NCBI GenBank assembly: GCA_028874985.1
Contig: JAPPGI010000116.1
Coordinates: 1-64,000, forward strand
Direction of reading: 5' to 3'
Length of the DNA stretch: 64,000 nt
Source: Gemmatimonadota bacterium
GTDB taxonomy: Bacteria > Gemmatimonadota > Gemmatimonadetes > Longimicrobiales > Gaopeijiaceae
In this document: piece by piece, positions 59,164-64,000 of the stretch
How positions within the stretch are numbered: position 1 is the stretch's first letter
Layout: each line of letters opens with the position of its first letter
Made by a program: the position numbers and the translations under genes
Notes under the pieces: model-generated
The model's input: the letters and a program-made list of their open reading frames with translations, nothing else
Databases searched by the model: none
What the model was told of the DNA's origin: nothing

Positions 59164-59535
59164 ATGGAGAACCGCAGACTGAGACTCGGGCGCCGGGGCG
59201 AGGACCTGGCCGCAGCCTACCTGGAGGAACGCGACTGGACGATCCTCGCGCGCAACTACCGCGCCGGACCCAGGGAGATAGACCTGGTGGCGATGCGGGG
59301 ACGTGTCGTGGCCTTCGTGGAGGTGAAGACCCGCGCCACCGCGACCGGCGGCACCCCGCTGGAGCCGATCCGGTGGACGAAACAGCGGGCCGTGGAGGCG
59401 GCCGCCCGGCGCTGGATCATCGAGAACGGCCAGCCGGGCGTGGCCTACCGATTCGACGCCGTCGCCGTACGGATCAGGCACGGGCGGCACGAGATCGAAC
59501 ATGTCCGAGACGCCTGGCGTCCGGGAGGCCGCTGA
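59164..59535 (+). CDS. YraN/UPF0102 family protein
   Basis: RRLRLGRRGEDLAAAYLEERDWTILARNYRAGPREIDLVAMRGRVVAFVEVKTR. Confidence 0.92.
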   Translation: MENRRLRLGRRGEDLAAAYLEERDWTILARNYRAGPREIDLVAMRGRVVAFVEVKTRATATGGTPLEPIRWTKQRAVEAAARRWIIENGQPGVAYRFDAVAVRIRHGRHEIEHVRDAWRPGGR

Positions 59536-59602
59536 ACCCGGGTGGTTATGGGAAGCGGCCACACCGCGTTGACGCGCTCTCCACGATCCGGGTAGCTTTT
59601 GC

Positions 59603-59706
59603 GGGTGCCCCAGGTCCGTGGGACGGAAGCCCATGAACCCCGTCAGGACCCCGCAGGTAGCAGCGGTAAGTGCGGTAACCGTCGCCGCGGAGTGCCTGGG
59701 GCACCT
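59603..59706 (+). ncRNA. ffs: bacterial small SRP RNA (4.5S-type)
   Basis: Perfect 11-bp terminal pairing GGTGCCCCAGG (59604-59614)/CCTGGGGCACC (59695-59705); domain IV-like AACCCCGTCAGG-ACC...GGT-AGCAGCGGTAAGTGCGG; immediately upstream of dnaX. Confidence 0.85.
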
Positions 59707-59750
59707 CGCGCGCGCTGTCCCGGCCAACCTGCAGCCTCCGCCAATCCCTA

Positions 59751-61445
59751 TTGTCCTACCTCGCACTGGCCCGGAAGTACCGGCCCCGCAGCTTCGCGGA
59801 GGTGACGACACAGGAGCACGTTTCCGAGACGCTCAGGCGGGCTGTCGCGGGCGACCGGGTGGGTCACGCGTATCTCTTCTGCGGACCTCGCGGGGTGGGG
59901 AAGACGACGCTGGCCCGGATCCTTGCCATGGCGCTCAACTGTCCCCGCCGAACGCCCGAGGGGGAACCGTGCGGCGAGTGCGCGGACTGCACTCGGATCT
60001 GGGCGGGACACACCTCCCTCGACGTGGTGGAGATCGATGCCGCCTCGAACCGTGGAGTCGACGATGCGCGCGAACTCAGGGAACGCGCCATGTACGCCCC
60101 CTCCGAGGAGAAGCGCTACAAGGTCTATATCCTCGACGAAGCGCACATGCTGACGCGGGAGGCGTGGAACGCACTCCTCAAGATCCTGGAAGAACCGCCT
60201 CCCCGGGTCATCTTCGTCTTCGCCACCACCGAAGCGCGGAAGATCCAGCAGACCGCTTCTCCGATCCTGTCGCGCTGCCAGCGCTTCGACTTTCGGCGCA
60301 TCGGTACCGTGGACATAGTGAACCGGCTCGGCGACGTGCTCGGTGGCGAGGGGATCTCCTCCGACCCCGAGGCGTTGCGCGCCATCGCCCGCAAGGCGAA
60401 CGGGGGCATGCGCGACGGACTTTCGCTGCTCGACCAGGTGCTCGCGCTCTCCGACGAAAAGGTCACGGTCGATTCGGTCGTGCGCGTTCTGGGGGTCGTG
60501 GCCGACGAACGCTACCTCGAGCTCTTCGACCTGGTCAGCGAACGGAACCACGGCGCCGTATTCGACTTCGTGGAGGGACTCATCGACGAGGGACACGACC
60601 TGGTCGAGTTCTATCACGGACTGGCGGAGAAGCTGCGGCTGCTCTTGCGCATGTCCCTCGACCCGGGGTTCGCCGCGGCGAGCATGACATCCGAACTGCG
60701 GGAGGCCTTCGCGCGGCGGGCGGCGGCATTCGCGCCGGGCGACCTGGTCCGGATGCTGGCCATGTCGTCCGGCCTGGAGTCGGACGGAAGTCTCCGGCGC
60801 ACCGGCAGGCCGCGGGTCCTCGTCGAGATGCTTCTTCTGCGCATGAGCTATCTGGACCGCACCGTCGAGTTGGAGGAGATCATCCGGGCACTGGGTGGCG
60901 CTCCGCCCGCGGATCCGGCGTCTCAGCGGCCCGAGTCCGCCGCCGCTCCAGCGGCCGGCGGTTCCGCTTCACCCGGATCCGCGTCCGAATCCGCGGATGC
61001 TTCGTCCGCGCCCGGCGTCCGCGGCTCCCGGGTGTCCCCTACCCCCGGCCCCCTGCCGGACGCGTGGCGGGCGCTGGTGGCCAGCGGCAAGCGCTTCGGC
61101 CCGGGCGGGCTGAGAGTCGCCCTCCAGGCGGCCACCGTCGTCGAGGAGACGGGGGACGGGCGGCTGGTGCTGGAAATCCCCGGGGGACCGTTCGCCGAAG
61201 CGTTGCAGAGCGCACCGGTGCACAGGGAACTCGAGGAGGCCCTGGCACTTCATTCCGGACGGGATTCCGTCAAGATTTCAATCAGGGCTGCGGACCGGGA
61301 CTCCGGCACCACCACGCGTGTCCCGGATCCGTCCGGGAGGATCAGTGAGGGATCCGCACGCGAGACCCGGCTGCGGGAACTGGTCAGGCAGGCGCCGTAC
61401 CTCGAGCGGGCCGTGGCCGAGCTGGACCTCGAACTCATGGACTGA
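59751..61445 (+). CDS. dnaX: DNA polymerase III subunit gamma/tau
   Basis: LARKYRPRSFAEVTTQEHVSETLRRAVAGDRVGHAYLFCGPRGVGKTTLARILA...VYILDEAHMLTREAWNALLKILEEPP. Confidence 0.97.
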   Translation: MSYLALARKYRPRSFAEVTTQEHVSETLRRAVAGDRVGHAYLFCGPRGVGKTTLARILAMALNCPRRTPEGEPCGECADCTRIWAGHTSLDVVEIDAASNRGVDDARELRERAMYAPSEEKRYKVYILDEAHMLTREAWNALLKILEEPPPRVIFVFATTEARKIQQTASPILSRCQRFDFRRIGTVDIVNRLGDVLGGEGISSDPEALRAIARKANGGMRDGLSLLDQVLALSDEKVTVDSVVRVLGVVADERYLELFDLVSERNHGAVFDFVEGLIDEGHDLVEFYHGLAEKLRLLLRMSLDPGFAAASMTSELREAFARRAAAFAPGDLVRMLAMSSGLESDGSLRRTGRPRVLVEMLLLRMSYLDRTVELEEIIRALGGAPPADPASQRPESAAAPAAGGSASPGSASESADASSAPGVRGSRVSPTPGPLPDAWRALVASGKRFGPGGLRVALQAATVVEETGDGRLVLEIPGGPFAEALQSAPVHRELEEALALHSGRDSVKISIRAADRDSGTTTRVPDPSGRISEGSARETRLRELVRQAPYLERAVAELDLELMD

Positions 61446-61494
61446 TCTTCGGGGAACGGGACAATCAACAACATACAAGGAGTTGCCGGAGCGG

Positions 61495-61815
61495 ATGATG
61501 ACGAACATCCAACAACTGATGAAGATGGGACAGCAGTTGCAAGCCAGGATGAAGGAGCTGCAGGACACCCTGCAGACGGAGGAACTCGTGGCGTCGTCGG
61601 GAGGAGGGATGGTCACGGCCCGCGTGACGGGGAAGGGTGACCTCAAGAGCATCACCATCGACCGGGAGGTGATCGACCCGGAGGACCCGGAGATGCTGGA
61701 GGATCTCGTAGTGGCGGCCGTCGCGGAGGCTCAGAACCGGGCGCGCGATTTCTCGGAGGAACGGATGCGGGGAGCGGCGGGGGAGTTGCCGGTCACCCTG
61801 CCCGGGCTGTTCTGA
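61495..61815 (+). CDS. YbaB/EbfC nucleoid-associated protein
   Basis: NIQQLMKMGQQLQARMKELQDTLQTEELVASSGGGMVTARVTGKGDLKSITIDREVIDPEDPEMLEDLVVAAVAEAQ. Confidence 0.95.
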   Translation: MMTNIQQLMKMGQQLQARMKELQDTLQTEELVASSGGGMVTARVTGKGDLKSITIDREVIDPEDPEMLEDLVVAAVAEAQNRARDFSEERMRGAAGELPVTLPGLF

Positions 61816-61830
61816 CGACCGGCGCCGCGC

Positions 61831-62436
61831 GTGTCCGCCATCGAGGGGCTCACCGGAGAGTTGCGCAGACTGCCGGGAATCGGTACCAGGACCGCGTTGC
61901 GTCTTTCCTATCACCTCGTCAAGGGTCCGAAGGAGGACATCCGCCGCCTGGCTCGCGCCCTGGCCGAGGTCGCCGAGCGAATCCGTCCCTGCAGCCGCTG
62001 CGGGAACTACTGCAGCTCCGATCTCTGCTCCGTCTGCCGTGACCCGTCCCGCGACAGAAGCATGATCTGCGTGGTGGAAGAGGCCTACGAGGTGGGAGCG
62101 ATCGAGCGTGCCGGGCGCTACGGCGGACTCTTCCATGTCCTGGGCGGCCGCCTTTCGCCGCTGGACGGCGTGGGCCCCGACGAGCTGGACATCGGTGGTC
62201 TGCTCAAGCGGGTGAGGGATCCGGCCGAGGTGCCGAAGGAGGTCATTCTGGCAACCAACGCGAGCGTCGAAGGCGAAGCCACGGCCGTCTACCTGGAGAG
62301 TCTGCTGCGACCCTTCCCGGTGCGTGTCACGAGACTGGCGCGGGGCATCCCGGTGGGGAGCGACCTCGAGTACGTCGACGGCACCACGATCGCCGAGGCA
62401 CTGGCGGGACGGCGGGAAGTGCGAGAGGACGCGTGA
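61831..62436 (+). CDS. recR: recombination mediator protein RecR
   Basis: LTGELRRLPGIGTRTALRLSYHLV...CSRCGNYCSSDLCSVCRDPSRDRSMICVVEEAYEVGAIER...FHVLGGRLSPLDGVGPDEL. Confidence 0.97.
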   Translation: MSAIEGLTGELRRLPGIGTRTALRLSYHLVKGPKEDIRRLARALAEVAERIRPCSRCGNYCSSDLCSVCRDPSRDRSMICVVEEAYEVGAIERAGRYGGLFHVLGGRLSPLDGVGPDELDIGGLLKRVRDPAEVPKEVILATNASVEGEATAVYLESLLRPFPVRVTRLARGIPVGSDLEYVDGTTIAEALAGRREVREDA

Positions 62437-62732
62437 ACAGCCGCAATCGACGCATCGGTCTGTTCCTGCTGGGAGCCGGAGCCCTGGCGGCCCTGGCGAG
62501 CCTCTTCCTGCGGGATCAGGTGGCCCGTCACCGGCGGGAGCTGTTCAGCGCCAATCCGGTTCGCCGCCTTGCGGCATTGAGACACCTGAACGGGGAGCCG
62601 GCGAGCGTGGACGCGGTAACCGTGCTGCGCGACTTCAAGGCGTGGGAACGCCGGCGCCTGCTGCGCAACCGGGCAAGCACCGTTCTGGCACGCATGGAGG
62701 AGGAACTCCGGGATATGGCAGGACCCGCTTGA
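62433..62732 (+). CDS. hypothetical protein with N-terminal TM
   Basis: Overlaps recR; RRIGLFLLGAGALAALASLFLRDQ then charged helical region. Confidence 0.6.
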   Translation: MNSRNRRIGLFLLGAGALAALASLFLRDQVARHRRELFSANPVRRLAALRHLNGEPASVDAVTVLRDFKAWERRRLLRNRASTVLARMEEELRDMAGPA

Positions 62733-63358
62733 ACCTCCCCAACGCGATCAGCATCGGTCGAATCGCCGCCTGCCCCGTGATCTTCCACCTGACCCTTGCG
62801 TCCGGGACCACGAGCCGGTATGCCGCATTCTTCCTGTTCCTCGCGGCGGCGTTCTCGGATCTCTGGGACGGCTACCTGGCGCGGAAGTACGGGTGGATCA
62901 CGGACGTGGGCAAACTGCTGGATCCGGCCGCGGACAAGCTCCTGCTGGCCAGCACCTTCATTCCGATCTACATCGTGACCCGCAGACCCGACGAACTCGA
63001 CGCGTTGCCGTGGTGGGGGACCATGCCCCTCTGGGTGATGGTGGTGGTCTTCGGGCGGGAGATCTTCGTCACGCTGTTCCGCGGCTATGCCGCCCGCCGC
63101 GGCGTCGTCATCCCGGCGGGCAAGTCGGGAAAGTACAAGGCGTTTGTCCAGAATCTCTTCGTAGGGGGACTTCTTCTCTGGTACCCGGTGCTGCTGTCGG
63201 CCACGGAGCGCGGGTGGTCGGGGGCGTTCTGGGGCATCTGGCGCCCCTTCCACACGGCATGGATCGGCGCGACACTGGCCCTGGCAGTGGCACTCACCGT
63301 CTTTTCCATGGCCGACTATCTCTGGCGATACCGCGCTCTGGTCACGGGCGGTGGATGA
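62729..63358 (+). CDS. pgsA: CDP-diacylglycerol--glycerol-3-phosphate 3-phosphatidyltransferase family
   Basis: NLPNAISIGRIAACPVIFHL...SDLWDGYLARKYGWITDVGKLLDPAADKLLL (CDP-alcohol phosphotransferase motif); TTG start, TTGA overlap. Confidence 0.92.
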   Translation: MNLPNAISIGRIAACPVIFHLTLASGTTSRYAAFFLFLAAAFSDLWDGYLARKYGWITDVGKLLDPAADKLLLASTFIPIYIVTRRPDELDALPWWGTMPLWVMVVVFGREIFVTLFRGYAARRGVVIPAGKSGKYKAFVQNLFVGGLLLWYPVLLSATERGWSGAFWGIWRPFHTAWIGATLALAVALTVFSMADYLWRYRALVTGGG

Positions 63359-63881
63359 TCCGGCCGGCCGCGGCAACATGGACGCCGGAGTCCGCGAACT
63401 GGCCGCCCGGCTCTCCGCCGCGGCCGCGGCCCCGGGACTGAGGCTCGCCACCGCCGAGAGCTGTACCGGCGGGCTGGTGGCCAAGACGATCACCGACCTG
63501 CCCGGCGCGTCCCGTTGCTATGCGGGCGGGGTTGTGGCATACGCGAACGACGTGAAGGTGCGCGAACTGGGTGTCGATGCCGACGTCCTGGAATCCTCGG
63601 GGGCGGTGTCGCGGCCCGTCGCGCTGCAGATGGCGAGAGGGGTCCTCCACCGCTTTTCGGCCGACGTGGCGCTCGCCGTCACCGGGATCGCGGGACCCGG
63701 GGGCGGCACCTCGGCGAAACCCGTGGGCACCGTCTGGGTGGCGGTCGCGCTGGCGGACCGGACCGCACTGGCAAGGAGGTTCGGTTTTGCGGGCGACCGG
63801 CGGGCCGTGCGGGAACGGAGTGTCGCCGAGGCCCTTCGCATGGCGCTCGAAGCGGTGGAAGGACGTACCTTCCGGCAGTAG
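63351..63881 (+). CDS. CinA-family nicotinamide-nucleotide amidohydrolase
   Basis: LATAESCTGGLVAKTITDLPGASRCYAGGVVAYANDVKVRELGV...LAVTGIAGPGGGTSAKPVGTVWVAV. Confidence 0.93.
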   Translation: MDDPAGRGNMDAGVRELAARLSAAAAAPGLRLATAESCTGGLVAKTITDLPGASRCYAGGVVAYANDVKVRELGVDADVLESSGAVSRPVALQMARGVLHRFSADVALAVTGIAGPGGGTSAKPVGTVWVAVALADRTALARRFGFAGDRRAVRERSVAEALRMALEAVEGRTFRQ

Positions 63882-64000
63882 CCTGGCAGCCCGCTCCCGC
63901 GGGTCGTCGCGGCGGGCCAACCGGACAGGCCGCCTTCCCGGCCGGCATCCGGAACCTTGAAGTTGTCCTCGAATCGCGGGACCCCCGCCGATCGTATCGC

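Noticed and set aside
59618-61348. 576-aa ORF overlapping the SRP RNA and dnaX
   Set aside because: Out of frame with dnaX and its start lies in the SRP RNA; not coding.

Overview
64-kb high-GC bacterial chromosomal window, densely coding. It looks Gemmatimonadota-like, but that placement is an inference from gene style only. Recognisable core blocks: a cytochrome c maturation locus (ccmE, ccmF, a zinc-ribbon ccmI-like gene, then ccmA-B-C-D) split by a decaying accessory segment; recA-alaS; cca-rarA-hflX-pdxJ; ispE and tRNA-Gln(UUG); prs-rplY-pth-hppA; a NarX/LuxR-type two-component pair; a TonB-dependent receptor; an rpsF/rpsR-rplI-rsfS-smc block; a Phd/VapC-type toxin-antitoxin pair; aroF, yraN, the SRP RNA gene, dnaX, ybaB, recR, pgsA and cinA. 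Main unusual items: (1) ribosomal proteins bS6 and bS18 are encoded as one continuous 237-aa ORF joined by an acidic linker; (2) a palindrome-bearing 164-bp element is present as a tandem pair at the ccmE-ccmF junction, flanked by 8-bp duplications, separating the ccmF start from its Shine-Dalgarno and changing the CcmE C-terminus, with partial relatives elsewhere in the window; (3) a metzincin lipoprotein has a degenerate upstream paralogue containing a small internal inversion; (4) the SRP RNA lacks the canonical GGAA apical loop; (5) several frameshifted genes are clustered inside the ccm locus. All calls come from reading sequence and translated ORFs; no database search was possible.
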